64,000 nt of DNA from JALZKA01 sp963725035 (GTDB lineage Bacteria > Actinomycetota > Thermoleophilia > Solirubrobacterales > 70-9), in the NCBI GenBank assembly GCA_963725035.1, contig CAVRWX010000011.1, positions 124,001 to 188,000 on the forward strand, read 5' to 3'. Positions within the stretch are counted from its first letter, which is position 1; each line of letters begins with the position of its first letter. This document shows, one piece after another, positions 56,125 to 64,000 of this stretch. The notes beneath the pieces were generated by a model. It ran no database searches. It saw nothing but the letters and a program-made list of their open reading frames with translations, and was not told the DNA's origin. A program made the position numbers and the translations under genes.

Positions 56125-56559
56125 CTAGCCCAGCAGGCCGAGCTGGGTCAGGATCGTGACCGAGTCCGAGTAGACGTCCTTCCGCTTCAAGAGACCTCCC
56201 TCGAACGGCATCACGTCGAGTCCGTTCCAGGTGATCGTCTTGCCCGTCGGCTCGGCGACGAGGTCGCCGCGGCGCATGACGTTGGTGTGCGTCGCGGTCG
56301 CGGTCCACTCCTGGACGATCAGTCCCGTCCTCGCGTAGAGGCGCCGCTCGGTGAACGCGATGTCGGGCCACGTCTCGAAGATCGAGCCGATGTGGCCGCG
56401 CACCTCCTCGCCCTGGGCGCTCTCGCCGGCGGTGTGGTTCTCGAACACCATGTCGGGGGCGTGCATGGCCATTATCCGGTCGAGGTCGTGGGCGTTCCAC
56501 GCGTCGTTGTAGCGGACGATCGTCTCGGTCAGGGCCTCGGCTGAATCGGGATCGGTCAT
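56125..56559 (-). CDS. SnoaL-like polyketide-cyclase/NTF2-fold protein
   Basis: A 144-residue protein: the N-terminal helix ALTETIVRYNDAWNAHDLDR, a strand MHAPDMVFENHTAG, EVRGHIGSIFETWPDIAFTE and strands through TVTILTQLGLLG (as SDSVTILTQLGLLG). This is the SnoaL/'ester cyclase' pattern with the W-x-x-H-D and F-E-N-H residues often lining its pocket. The ATG overlaps the ParA stop by ATGA, so it is the last gene of an FHA - ParA - SnoaL operon. Its link to a ParA-type ATPase is unexplained. It differs from the SnoaL-like protein at 24027-24425. Confidence 0.83.
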   Translation of the reverse strand: MTDPDSAEALTETIVRYNDAWNAHDLDRIMAMHAPDMVFENHTAGESAQGEEVRGHIGSIFETWPDIAFTERRLYARTGLIVQEWTATATHTNVMRRGDLVAEPTGKTITWNGLDVMPFEGGLLKRKDVYSDSVTILTQLGLLG

Positions 56560-57371
56560 GCTCGCGCTCCCGCCGGCACGATCTCGGCGCTCAATTCGTC
56601 CAGGCTCTCCAAGAGGTCGGGCTTGCCGATCCGGCGCAGGATCTCGCCGGCGAGCGACAGGTAGTCCTGACCTCGCCCCGGGCGGTAGTCGAGGATCGGA
56701 ACGGCCCGCTCGGCGGACTCGGCGTAGGCGACTGACTGGCGGATCACCGTGCGAAAAACCTTATCTCCAAAACGCTCGCGAAGCGACTCGAGCGTGTGCT
56801 TTGCGTGCTTGGTGCGCATGTTCGCGATGTTGAGGACGATCCCGAGCAGCTCGAGATCGGGATTGAGGCTGTCCTTGGCGAGGTTCACGACCTCCATCGC
56901 CTGCTCGACGCCCTGGAGCGAGAAGTACTGGGCCTGAGTCGAGAGCATCGCGTAGTCGGATGCCACCAGCGCGTTCACGGTGAGGAGCCCGAGCGTGGGA
57001 GGGCAGTCGATCAGGATCACCTCGTGCTCGCGCTTGACGTCGCGGAGAGCGTTCCTGAGCGTGACCTCCCGGCCGATCTTTCCGGCCAAGGCGAGCTCGG
57101 CCTCAGCGAGCCGGAGGTTGGCGGGAACGACCTCTCCGTGGATCGCGTCGGCCGCGCGGACCTGGCCTGTGATCACGTCGGCCAGGGTCGGCTCGGCGTC
57201 GGGGGCCGTGTCGAAGTAGTCGGAGAGGTTGCCCTGAGGATCGGCGTCGACCGCGAGGACGTCCAGCCCCAGACGGTCGAAGACGTCCGCCAGCGTGCGG
57301 GTCATCGTCGTCTTACCGGTGCCTCCCTTTTGGGAGAGGATCGAGATCGTGATTGCCACGGCGCGCAGCAT
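56556..57371 (-). CDS. ParA/MinD-superfamily ATPase
   Basis: A 271-residue deviant Walker ATPase. The P-loop ISILSQKGGTGKTTMTRTLA has the signature Lys (KGGTGKT). Switch I is in DADPQGNLSDYF and Walker B is EVILIDCPPTLGLLTVNALV. This resembles chromosome/plasmid ParA and 'orphan' ParA proteins that position cell structures. No ParB or parS-like site was found nearby, so it is not the main segregation locus. A GTG at 57359 is an alternative start (VAITISILSQ). It is co-transcribed with a zinc-ribbon/FHA protein upstream and a SnoaL protein downstream. Confidence 0.87.
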   Translation of the reverse strand: MLRAVAITISILSQKGGTGKTTMTRTLADVFDRLGLDVLAVDADPQGNLSDYFDTAPDAEPTLADVITGQVRAADAIHGEVVPANLRLAEAELALAGKIGREVTLRNALRDVKREHEVILIDCPPTLGLLTVNALVASDYAMLSTQAQYFSLQGVEQAMEVVNLAKDSLNPDLELLGIVLNIANMRTKHAKHTLESLRERFGDKVFRTVIRQSVAYAESAERAVPILDYRPGRGQDYLSLAGEILRRIGKPDLLESLDELSAEIVPAGARA

Positions 57372-57398
57372 ATGCGCGCAACGGCTTTGCGAGGCGGA

Positions 57399-57908
57399 TT
57401 AGGCCAGGACGTAGAGCTTGAAGCGCCCGATCTCCAGCTCGTCGCCGTCGGCGAGCGCCGTCCACTCGACGTGCTCCCCGTTTACGAAGAGGCCGTTCAG
57501 GCTGCGGTCGTCGAGCGCCTTCAGCTTCCCGTCCTCGGTGCGGACTACGAGCGCGTGCCGCCTCGAGACGGTCGGGTCGTCCAGGCGGATGTCGGCGCAA
57601 CTCGACCGCCCCACCTTCGCCCAGCCCTCGGCGATGGGCAAGGTGCGAACCTCGCCGGCCTCCTCCCACGCGAGGTGCGGCCCTGCTCCCGCAACGTCGG
57701 TGCGCGCCTCCTCCAGCCATTCGGGTTTGGCGTCGGCAACGTCGACTTTCTCGATGTCAGTGGTCGGCCGGTCGAATGCGCGGGCACGCTTGAACGAGCT
57801 CGCACCGCACGCCGGGCACGCGGGCACCGGGTCATCGACGGTGATGGAGATCGCATAACCGCAGCCCTCGCATACAAGTCCCCCCAGGCCGCGTACGGCG
57901 ATAGTCAT
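57399..57908 (-). CDS. Zinc-ribbon plus FHA-domain protein
   Basis: A 169-residue protein. Residues about 12-45 form a rubredoxin-like ribbon with two CxxC pairs (LVCEGCGYAIS, VPACPACGASSFKR). A linker leads to a C-terminal FHA domain that binds phosphothreonine: WAKVGRSSCADIRLDDPTVS (GR...S), RRHALVV (R/H), LDDRSLNGLFVNGEHVEW (N-G loop). It may report the activity of a Ser/Thr kinase to the ParA protein encoded 27 bases downstream. The ATG at 57908 is preferred to an upstream start because the ribbon begins soon after it. Confidence 0.83.
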   Translation of the reverse strand: MTIAVRGLGGLVCEGCGYAISITVDDPVPACPACGASSFKRARAFDRPTTDIEKVDVADAKPEWLEEARTDVAGAGPHLAWEEAGEVRTLPIAEGWAKVGRSSCADIRLDDPTVSRRHALVVRTEDGKLKALDDRSLNGLFVNGEHVEWTALADGDELEIGRFKLYVLA

Positions 57909-58006
57909 TTTGGTGGTCCTTCCGGGAGAGAGAGCTACAAACTGCACAAAAGAAACTACCCCTCCTGAGTACCCAGATCCAGTTCACGCATAGAATCGCC
58001 CGCGAA

Positions 58007-58495
58007 ATGGGCCCAGTTTCCGCAAAGGTCGCGATCGATGTTCCACGCGAGGACGTCTTCGAGCTCCTGATGGACCTCTCGGCCCGGCCCTCCTTCACAG
58101 ACCATTTCATGGAGGGCTTCCACCTCCTCCGGATCGAGCCGGTCGGGGTGGGAGCCGGCGCCAGGTTCAAGATCCGCGACGCCGGTTGGGTCGATTCCAT
58201 CATCGAGGAGGCCGACGCCCCTCATCGTCTCATCGAGCGCGGCATGGGCGGCTACCTCAACCGCATCCCGAACGTGACCGAATGGCTGCTCTCCGACGCC
58301 GGCCCTGACGGCTGCGAGGTCCAGGTCACCTTCTGGACCGAACCGGAGCACGGCATCGACAAGATGAAGGATCGGAAGGCGTCGGAGCGGCGCCTCGGCA
58401 AGGGCTTGAAAAAGACGCTCGAGCGACTGCGAGACGTCGCCGAAAGCGAGGCTCCTCCAGAGCGCATCGCGGTTGCCGGTGGCGATCGCATTTGA
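58007..58495 (+). CDS. SRPBCC (START-like/polyketide cyclase) family protein
   Basis: A 162-residue protein with the helix-grip pattern: an opening strand SAKVAIDVPREDVFELLMDL, FTDHFMEGFHLLRIEPVGVG, GARFKIRDAGWVDSIIEEAD, then a long C-terminal helix (RRLGKGLKKTLERLRDVAES). These domains bind hydrophobic ligands in a deep cavity; many are annotated as cyclase/dehydrase or as lipid carriers. No particular ligand can be assigned. It is divergent from the FHA gene and followed by two tandem palindromes. Confidence 0.83.
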   Translation: MGPVSAKVAIDVPREDVFELLMDLSARPSFTDHFMEGFHLLRIEPVGVGAGARFKIRDAGWVDSIIEEADAPHRLIERGMGGYLNRIPNVTEWLLSDAGPDGCEVQVTFWTEPEHGIDKMKDRKASERRLGKGLKKTLERLRDVAESEAPPERIAVAGGDRI

Positions 58496-58502
58496 TTCGT
58501 TC

Positions 58503-58533
58503 GGTGCCAGGCACCGAACGGGTGCCAGGCACC
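58503..58533. repeat. Two tandem GGTGCCAGGCACC palindromes
   Basis: Copies at 58503-58515 and 58521-58533, five bases apart. The first extends to 9-bp arms TTCGGTGCC-A-GGCACCGAA. They lie between the SRPBCC stop and the lipoprotein start and could act as a weak terminator, but similar copies occur in other gaps of the window. Confidence 0.85.
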
Positions 58534-58560
58534 GATGAGTTACATAGACTCCTGCCTCGC

Positions 58561-59112
58561 ATGCGGACCCGAGTCGCCACCATCGTCGGCCTTCTGGCCG
58601 TTCTCGCCCTTGCCGTGCCAATCGCCGGCTGCGGAGACGAGAACGAGGACGAGGAGATTCCCGCAGTGGTCGAGGGCGAACCGCTCGAGCTCGGCGGGCT
58701 CATCTACAACGTCTCGATCACCCGTTTCCTCAACCCCAACATCACCGAGGACACGGCCTACCTCGAGGGCGCGGAGGAGGAGCCGCAGGGCATGAGCTAC
58801 CTCGGGGTCTTCCTCCAGATCAAGAACGAGGGCGAGGAGGAGCTTGCCAGCGCGACGAGCTACGCGGTCCTCGACGGGGCCCATCGTGTCTTCGAGCCGG
58901 TCGAGCTCGAGACCGAGTTCACCCTCGAGACGGGTTCGTCGCTCCCGCCCGACGGCATCATCCCGAAGTCCGACACCGTGGCTGCCGCCGGGCCGACCCA
59001 GGGAGCCCTCCTCCTTTTCCTCGTCGACGACGACGTCTCCGAGGAGCGACCGCTGGAGCTCGAGATCGAGTCGGCGGACGGCGGCACGGGCATCATCGAG
59101 CTCGACATCTAG
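58561..59112 (+). CDS. Lipoprotein with DUF4352-like domain
   Basis: A 183-residue exported lipoprotein. The signal peptide VATIVGLLAVLALAVPIAGC ends in a lipobox (PIAGC, Cys about residue 23), so the mature protein is lipid-anchored outside the cell membrane. A short acidic linker (GDENEDEEIP) precedes an immunoglobulin-like domain: LGGLIYNVSITRFLNPN, SYLGVFLQIKNEGEEELA, GIIPKSDTVAAAGPTQGALL. The pattern 'surface strand - x - VxL-x-I-x-N' is that of DUF4352 and related antigen-like domains. The ATG at 58561 avoids the palindromes upstream. Confidence 0.8.
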   Translation: MRTRVATIVGLLAVLALAVPIAGCGDENEDEEIPAVVEGEPLELGGLIYNVSITRFLNPNITEDTAYLEGAEEEPQGMSYLGVFLQIKNEGEEELASATSYAVLDGAHRVFEPVELETEFTLETGSSLPPDGIIPKSDTVAAAGPTQGALLLFLVDDDVSEERPLELEIESADGGTGIIELDI

Positions 59113-59117
59113 GCGGC

Positions 59118-59453
59118 GTGAACGACGGCCTATCGCAGTCCGTGCTGCGCACCGCACTGGTGCTCGCCTCGCTGGCCGCGGTCGTGATCCTGGCCGGCCT
59201 CTTCTCCGACGCTGTTCGTTACGGCTGCCTGGGCGTGATCGTCCTTGCGACCCTCGTTACCGCCGGTGAGCGAGGCCGGCAGGGCGGAGGCTGGTGGACG
59301 ATCCTGGGCGCCGGCGCCGCGCTGTCCGCGATCGGCGCCGGAGTCTCCGAGGTGAGCGAGACGGTGGGGGGCCTGGTTGCGGTAGCGGGCGGGGCGCTGG
59401 TCGTGGTCGGCTCGGTGATCGGCTTCCCGGCCGACGAGCTCGAATATGACTAG
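59118..59453 (+). CDS. Small multi-pass membrane protein of unknown function
   Basis: A 111-residue protein with hydrophobic segments at about residues 11-30 (ALVLASLAAVVILAGLF), 36-50 (CLGVIVLATLVTAG), 60-75 (TILGAGAALSAIGAG) and 85-103 (GLVAVAGGALVVVGSVIGF). The GERGRQGGG loop is the only strongly charged part, suggesting a cytoplasmic loop between helices 2 and 3. I recognise no family. Five bases separate it from the lipoprotein stop, so the two are probably co-expressed. Starts at GTG. Confidence 0.6.
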   Translation: MNDGLSQSVLRTALVLASLAAVVILAGLFSDAVRYGCLGVIVLATLVTAGERGRQGGGWWTILGAGAALSAIGAGVSEVSETVGGLVAVAGGALVVVGSVIGFPADELEYD

Positions 59454-59455
59454 CC

Positions 59456-59517
59456 GGTGCCTGGCACCGAGGCTGCGCCAGGCTTGTGCCCGGCACCAAC
59501 GCAGGGTGCCTGGCTCC
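59456..59517. repeat. Cluster of palindrome copies between convergent genes
   Basis: GGTGCCTGGCACC (59456-59468, perfect), GTGCCCGGCACC (59486-59497, centre C) and GGTGCCTGGCTCC (59505-59517, one mismatch) fill the gap between the membrane-protein stop and the penicillin-binding-protein stop. Both stops are CTAG (59450-59453 and 59529-59532), as if an ancestral shared stop had been separated by this insert. A role as a bidirectional terminator is possible. Confidence 0.8.
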
Positions 59518-59528
59518 GGTCGAGCTTT

Positions 59529-61340
59529 CTAGCCGCCCAGCACGGACTCGTAGATCGAGCGCGCGATCGGCGCCGCGACCGTACCGCCGCCTCCGGGCGT
59601 GCTAACCAGCATCACCGCGATCGCGAGCTCGGGATTGTCGGCCGGCGCGTAGGAGGCGAACCACGCGTTCTCGTCCTGCGGCGGCTCCTCGCCCTCCTCC
59701 AAAACCTGTCCCGGCTCGAGTGCCAACGGCCCCAGCTCGGCCGTGCCGGTCTTGCCGGCCACGTTGATGCCTGGGATCTGCGCGGCGGTGCCCGTGCCCG
59801 AGCGGACGACCTCGAGCATCATGCCCTCGACCTTCTTCGCTGTCTCGGGCGAGGTGACCTCCACGGGCTCGTCGGTGGGACGGAGGTCCGCCGTCTTCAC
59901 GATCGAGGTCGGCTCGCGGACGCCGTCGTTCGCGATCGTCTGCGCGACCGAGGCCATCGAGAGCGGGGTCGCAAGCACCTCGCCTTGGCCGATGGAAGTC
60001 TCGCCCAGTGCGACGTCGCTTTCGATCTCGCCCAGGCTTGAGGGAGGAACCGCGAGGGCGTCCAAGACCTCGGGCGCGGCGAGCGAGGGCTCCGAGTTGA
60101 AGCCGAACGCCTCGGCGGTCTCGACCATCTTCTCGGTCCCGACCTCGACGCCGAGCGGTGCAAAGACGGTGTTGCACGAGTCGGCGAAGCTCCGGACGAA
60201 GGTGCCGCCGCAGGGCGAGTCGTGGGCGTTCGAGATCTCGCGGCCGATCGTCGAGTTCGACGTCTCTACGGGGAATTCGTCGTCTAGCTCGACCACCCCC
60301 GCGTCGAGCCCCGCCGTAGCGGTGACGATCTTGAAGGTCGAGCCAGGGGGCTGCGGGGCCGAGAAGGCAAGACCGGCGACGCCGCGCACGTCCCCGGTCT
60401 TGGCGTCGATCACCGCCACTCCGCCGTACTGATCGCCGAGCGCCGTCACTGCGGCCGTCTGGACGTCGGGATCGATGGTGGTCTTTACGTCCTCTCCGTC
60501 CGTCGGCTCGCCGGTCGCGAGCGTTCGTTTCTGGCCCTCCTCGCCCACCGCGAAGAGCTCCCCGGAGGGCTGGCCGGCAAGCCGGTGGTTGAACGCCAGC
60601 TCCAAGCCGCTGGTGCCGGCCAGCGTCCCCTTCGGGAAGCCGAGCGCGTACTGCGCCGTGTCCTGCTTTCGCGACGGCGACCCCATCGCGCCAGCGATCG
60701 CCAGGGCAGACGCCCCCAGGGGAGAGGTGCGAGCCGAAGCGGGCCCGTCGGCGAGCGGTGAGCCGTCGGCCGCGAGGATCGACGCACGCTCGCCCAGCCG
60801 CGTCTCGCGGCCGAGCTCCTCGCCCGCCTCCAGGCCGGGGAACGCCATGTGGGGCTCCCAATCGACGGCTCCCTCGTCGTCGAGCGGCAGAGCCACCGTT
60901 CCCTCGACCTCGCCGAATGCTTCGGTCTCGACGGTCACCGGGAACGATGCCGTGTCGTCTTCCACGGCGATCTCACCGGTCCCGACTTCGACCGCCGTGG
61001 CCGTCGCCTGCGCGTCCACGTAGTGGCGGGTCATCGCTTCGAGCGGGTACGTCTCCTGGGCGGCGGGCGAGAGCTCCGCGTGCATGGCGTCGAAGTCCTG
61101 GCGCTCCCACGCGTCGGCGAAGCTCTGGGCTGCCTCCGATTCGGCGCTCGAAGCGCCGACCGCGATACCCACCGCAAACGCGCCGACCGAGAGGACCACC
61201 AGCGGGACGGCGCGGCTCATCAGTCTTCGCCGCCGAGACTCCGGCTCGGAACGCTGCTTCGCAGGACTGCGCGGCTCGGGAGGATCCGTCCGGTAGCGTT
61301 GCCCGCCCTGCGAGGCCGGAGTGGGCGGGCGGTCGCTCAT
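59529..61340 (-). CDS. Penicillin-binding protein, transpeptidase with NTF2-like (MecA_N) domain
   Basis: About 603 residues from the ATG at 61340. A basic, Pro-rich cytoplasmic start leads to one membrane helix (AVPLVVLSVGAFAVGIAVGA), an NTF2-like domain (AAQSFADAWERQDFDAMHAE), a linker domain and the transpeptidase. The active-site Ser is in PPGSTFKIVTATAG (SxxK), SxN is in SFADSCNTVF, and KTGT is in NVAGKTGTAELG. This MecA_N-plus-transpeptidase design is that of PbpA-like class B PBPs, which cross-link peptidoglycan in division or elongation. It is divergent from a MarP-like protease, 39 bp apart. Confidence 0.92.
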   Translation of the reverse strand: MSDRPPTPASQGGQRYRTDPPEPRSPAKQRSEPESRRRRLMSRAVPLVVLSVGAFAVGIAVGASSAESEAAQSFADAWERQDFDAMHAELSPAAQETYPLEAMTRHYVDAQATATAVEVGTGEIAVEDDTASFPVTVETEAFGEVEGTVALPLDDEGAVDWEPHMAFPGLEAGEELGRETRLGERASILAADGSPLADGPASARTSPLGASALAIAGAMGSPSRKQDTAQYALGFPKGTLAGTSGLELAFNHRLAGQPSGELFAVGEEGQKRTLATGEPTDGEDVKTTIDPDVQTAAVTALGDQYGGVAVIDAKTGDVRGVAGLAFSAPQPPGSTFKIVTATAGLDAGVVELDDEFPVETSNSTIGREISNAHDSPCGGTFVRSFADSCNTVFAPLGVEVGTEKMVETAEAFGFNSEPSLAAPEVLDALAVPPSSLGEIESDVALGETSIGQGEVLATPLSMASVAQTIANDGVREPTSIVKTADLRPTDEPVEVTSPETAKKVEGMMLEVVRSGTGTAAQIPGINVAGKTGTAELGPLALEPGQVLEEGEEPPQDENAWFASYAPADNPELAIAVMLVSTPGGGGTVAAPIARSIYESVLGG

Positions 61341-61379
61341 CGCCGGAAAGTTAGTGACCAATACGCCCAGATCACTGCT

Positions 61380-62535
61380 GTGAGCCTCATTGACATCGGG
61401 ATTGTTGTTTTCGCGCTCGCGATGGCCGCGGTCGGGTGGGAGCGCGGCCTTGTGCGCTCGGCCCTGCCGCTGGCGGGATTCGTCGTCGGCGTCTTCGCGG
61501 GCGCCCGCCTGGCGCCGTTGCTTCTCGAGGGTGGCGCCGAGTCGCCATACGCGCCGGCCGTCGCCGCGGGTGGCGGGATCCTGCTCGGGGTCTTCCTCGC
61601 CATCGCCCTGGAGGGGGCGGGGCAGCGACTCTCCGTGCGCCTGGCCGAGCGCCCAGCGACTCGGCGCATTGACTCGGCCGGAGGCGCGGTCCTCTTCCTC
61701 GGGCTTGCTCTCGCCGCAGCGTGGGTCTTCGGTGCCGTCGCCCTCAACCTGCCCGGACAGAACGCGCGCGAGATCCGCGAGGCGGTGCAGCGGTCGTCGA
61801 TCCTGGTCGCACTGAACGACGTGGCCCCGCCGTCAGGCGCTTTCCTCAACGCGCTCCGGAGGATCGATCCCACGCGGTCGGTCAAGGGGCCCGAGGCGGA
61901 CGTCGGCCCACCCGACCCGGCGCTCGCGCGGGACGCGGAAGTGGTGGCGGCGAGCCGCTCGGTCGTCCGGGTGACGGGCAGCGCCTGCGGCCTGGGAATC
62001 GAGGGCTCGGGCTGGATCGCCGGCCCCGGGATCGTCGTCACGAACGCGCACGTGGTCGCCGGCCAGGACGACACGCAGGTGACGACCACGGACGGCCGCA
62101 CGCTGGACGCGGGCGCGCTCCACTACGAGCCGCGTAACGACCTCGCCGTGCTCGGCGTGCCCGGCCTCGGGGGGACCCCTCTCGACCTTGGTCGAAAAGC
62201 CGCGCAAGGGCACCGCGTCGGTCGCTGTCGGTTATCCCGAGGGCGGGCCGCTCACGCTCACGCCCGCGCGCCTGGGGAGAACGGGCACCGTCGAGAGCCA
62301 GGATTCCTATGGCCGCGGCCCGATCGAGCGCCGGATGACGCCGTTTCGCGGCGAGGTGCGAAACGGCAACTCCGGCGGGGCCGTCATTGACGGGAACGGG
62401 GACGTCCTTGCCACCGTGTTCGCCTCCTCGGTCTCGAGCGGCGCACCGAGCGGCCTCGGCATCCCGAACGACATTGTCGCGGAAGCGCTCTCGGGCCCGC
62501 TCGACGGCGCCCCAACCGGCCCCTGCGCCGCGTAA
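61380..62535 (+). CDS. MarP-like membrane serine protease (CvpA domain plus trypsin-like), one frameshift
   Basis: About 385 residues when joined. The N-terminal 150 residues form a CvpA-type domain of four helices (IDIGIVVFALAMAAVGWERG, VVGVFAGARLAPLLL). The extracellular protease has the triad His in VVTNAHVVAGQ, Asp in EPRNDLAVLGV and Ser in RNGNSGGAVIDGNG. This is the plan of mycobacterial MarP, needed for acid and oxidative stress survival and cleavage of wall hydrolases. The frame breaks at the TT of 62188-62189 (CTTGG where CTGG is expected). The GTG at 61380 is the start; the longer open frame upstream belongs to the opposite strand's region. Confidence 0.88.
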
Positions 62536-62547
62536 CCCGGCGCTTGA

Positions 62548-62609
62548 GGTGCCAGGCACCTAACGCTTTGGCCCTGCGCTGCCCGGTGCCAGGCACGGTG
62601 CCAGGCACC
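62548..62609. repeat. Three more GGTGCCAGGCACC copies before the permease gene
   Basis: Copies at 62548-62560 (perfect), 62585-62597 (last base G) and 62597-62609 (perfect); the last two share one base. They lie between the protease stop and the permease start. Their tight spacing suggests tandem growth of the repeat. Confidence 0.85.
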
Positions 62610-62647
62610 AACGTGTGAGTGCCCCCATCCTGGGTACGTCTCCTCAC

Positions 62648-64000
62648 ATGGAAGCGTCCGAAGGAGCCAAGCCTGTCGACCCCGCTGAGGAGGAAGGGGG
62701 CGGTCTTCGCCGCGCCATCGGCCCGAGGCTTCTCCTCTTCTTCATCATCGGAGACATCCTGGGCGGCGGGATCTACGCCCTCGTCGGAGAGGTAGGCGGC
62801 GAGACCGGAGGGGCGATCTGGATCGCGTTCACCGTGGCGCTTGTGATGGCGGCGTTCACGGCGGGCTCGTACGCCGAGCTCGTCTCCAAGTACCCGCGGG
62901 CCGGGGGCGCCGGCCTCTATGTCCACAAGGCGTACGGCAACGCGTTCTTCAGCTTCATGATCGCGTTCGCCGTCGCGATGTCGGGCATCACGTCAGCGGC
63001 CACCCTGTCGCGCGCTTTCGGAGGCGATTATCTGAACGTGTTCATCGACGTCGATGTCGTGCTGGCGGCGCTCGCCCTGATCACGCTCATCGCGCTCGTC
63101 AACTTCCGCGGCATCGCCGAGTCGGTGAAGCTGAACGTCGGCTTCACCGTGGTGGAGGTCGGCGGACTCCTACTGATCATCCTGATCGCGGTGATCGCTG
63201 TTATCCAGGGAGACGCGGACACCTCACGTCCGTTCGAGATCAAGAGGGTTCGAGCCTGATCGGCGTGGCACTTGCGGGAGCGGCGCTCGCGTTCTATGCC
63301 CTGATCGGGTTCGAGGACTCCGTGAACATCTCGGAGGAGGTCAAGGACCCGACGCGGGTGTATCCGAAGGTCATCTTCGGCGGGCTCGCGATTGCAGGTG
63401 TGATCTACCTCCTGGTCACGATCGGCGCTTCCGCGGTCGTGCCCACGGCTGACCTGAGCAGCTCCTCCGGGCCGCTCCTCGAGGTCGTGAAGCAGGGGCC
63501 GCTCGGCATCGACACGAAGGTCTTCTCGGCGATCGGGCTCCTCGCCCTTTCGAACGGCGCGCTGATCAACATGATCATGGCCTCGCGGCTCATGTACGGC
63601 ATGTCGCGCGAAGGCGTCCTGCCCAAGCCGTTCGCCGCTGTCCATACGACGCGCAAGACGCCGTGGGTCGCGATCATCTTCACCACCCTCGTGGCCGCTG
63701 GACTCATCCTCGAGGCGAACCTCGAGGCGCTTGCCAGGACAACGGTCGCGCTCCTCCTGATCGTCTTCACGGTCGTCAACGCCACCGTCCTCTGGCTTCG
63801 CCGCGATCCCGTCGACCACGAGCACTTCCAGATCCCGTCGGCCATTCCGGTGCTTGGCGTCGGCGTGTCGATCGCGCTGATGACGCAGGTCAGGGGCGAG
63901 GACTGGGGCAGGGCGGGCATCCTTCTGGGCATCGGCGCCGTGCTCTTCGTGATCAATTGGGCGGCGGTCCGTAAGTTTGGTAGCGGACACACCGAAGTGT
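62648..64000 (+). CDS. APC-family amino acid permease (truncated by window end), one frameshift
   Basis: At least 450 residues. The first helix holds the APC substrate motif LFFIIGDILGGGIYALVGEV. Further helices include IWIAFTVALVMAAFTAGSYA, AFFSFMIAFAVAMSGITSAA and VVLAALALITLIALVNFRGI. The frame breaks near 63243 (AAGAGG lacks a G); it then continues SLIGVALAGAALAFYALIGF, EDSVNISEEVKDPTRVYP and MIMASRLMYGMSREGVLPK, the conserved helix-8 region. The frame is still open at 64000. An upstream GTG (62615) is an alternative start close to the palindromes. Cationic or branched-chain amino acids are likely substrates. Confidence 0.85.

Noticed and set aside
60849..61379. Long open frame continuing upstream of the MarP-like protease, opposite the penicillin-binding protein gene
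   Set aside because: Its sequence is low-complexity Arg/Gly/Asp-rich antisense of the PBP; the true start is the GTG at 61380, where the CvpA-like helices begin.

Overview
The window is a high-GC, gene-dense bacterial chromosome segment, most likely from an actinobacterium and possibly class Thermoleophilia (the phylum is fairly safe, the class is a guess). The evidence is the base composition, frequent GTG/TTG starts, ATGA/GTGA gene overlaps, and the order rpmE - DUF1385 - prfA - prmC - tsaC - rpiB - glyA - wecA-like - atp operon. That order resembles the rpmE-prfA-hemK-sua5-rfe-atp order of mycobacteria and the similar order in Firmicutes. No rRNA, tRNA, CRISPR array, integrase or transposase was seen.

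Layout. 1-14 kb holds acyl-CoA and propionate-type catabolism: the end of a MeaB GTPase, an acyl-CoA dehydrogenase, leucyl aminopeptidase, thiolase, a split B12-dependent mutase (large subunit at 7.0 kb, small subunit at 10.0 kb), and EtfB-EtfA-ETF:quinone oxidoreductase behind a TetR-type palindrome. 14-18 kb holds a Tat-type exported protein, a three-domain glycosyltransferase, an LCP-like protein and a GNAT acetyltransferase. 18-31 kb is the conserved translation block, interrupted by a secreted beta-propeller protein, a guanyl-RNase/barstar pair preceded by a 166-bp hairpin, and a TetR / R2-like oxidase unit with a clean sigma70 promoter. 31-40 kb is the complete F1Fo ATP synthase operon (atpI-like, B, E, F, H, A, G, D, C).

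40-47.5 kb holds a DUF559 protein, an M20 peptidase, a large LCP-family protein and sugar-nucleotide genes (UDP-sugar dehydrogenase, sugar-1-P nucleotidyltransferase, phosphoglucose/phosphomannose isomerase). 47.5-52.7 kb holds an ABC exporter, an M14 peptidase, a macro-domain protein and the ribosome-rescue factor ArfB. 52.7-56.1 kb holds S-adenosylhomocysteinase (full of indels), a second nucleotidyltransferase and homoserine kinase. 56-64 kb holds an FHA - ParA - SnoaL operon, an SRPBCC protein, a lipoprotein, a penicillin-binding protein divergent from a MarP-like membrane protease, and the start of an APC permease.

Two features run through the window. First, a family of 13-bp palindromes (arms such as GGTGCC/GGCACC, GGTGTC/GACACC, GGGGTC/GACCCC around one T or A) lies in intergenic spaces and also, in frame, inside the acidic parts of the LCP gene and of atpA. 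Those two genes share a 76-bp cassette that is about 84% identical. Second, about 25 single-base indels break otherwise intact housekeeping genes (thiolase, ETF-QO, prmC, ahcY, thrB, LCP, MarP, permease). Most sit in G/C runs and probably reflect sequencing error in a draft or metagenomic assembly rather than gene decay.
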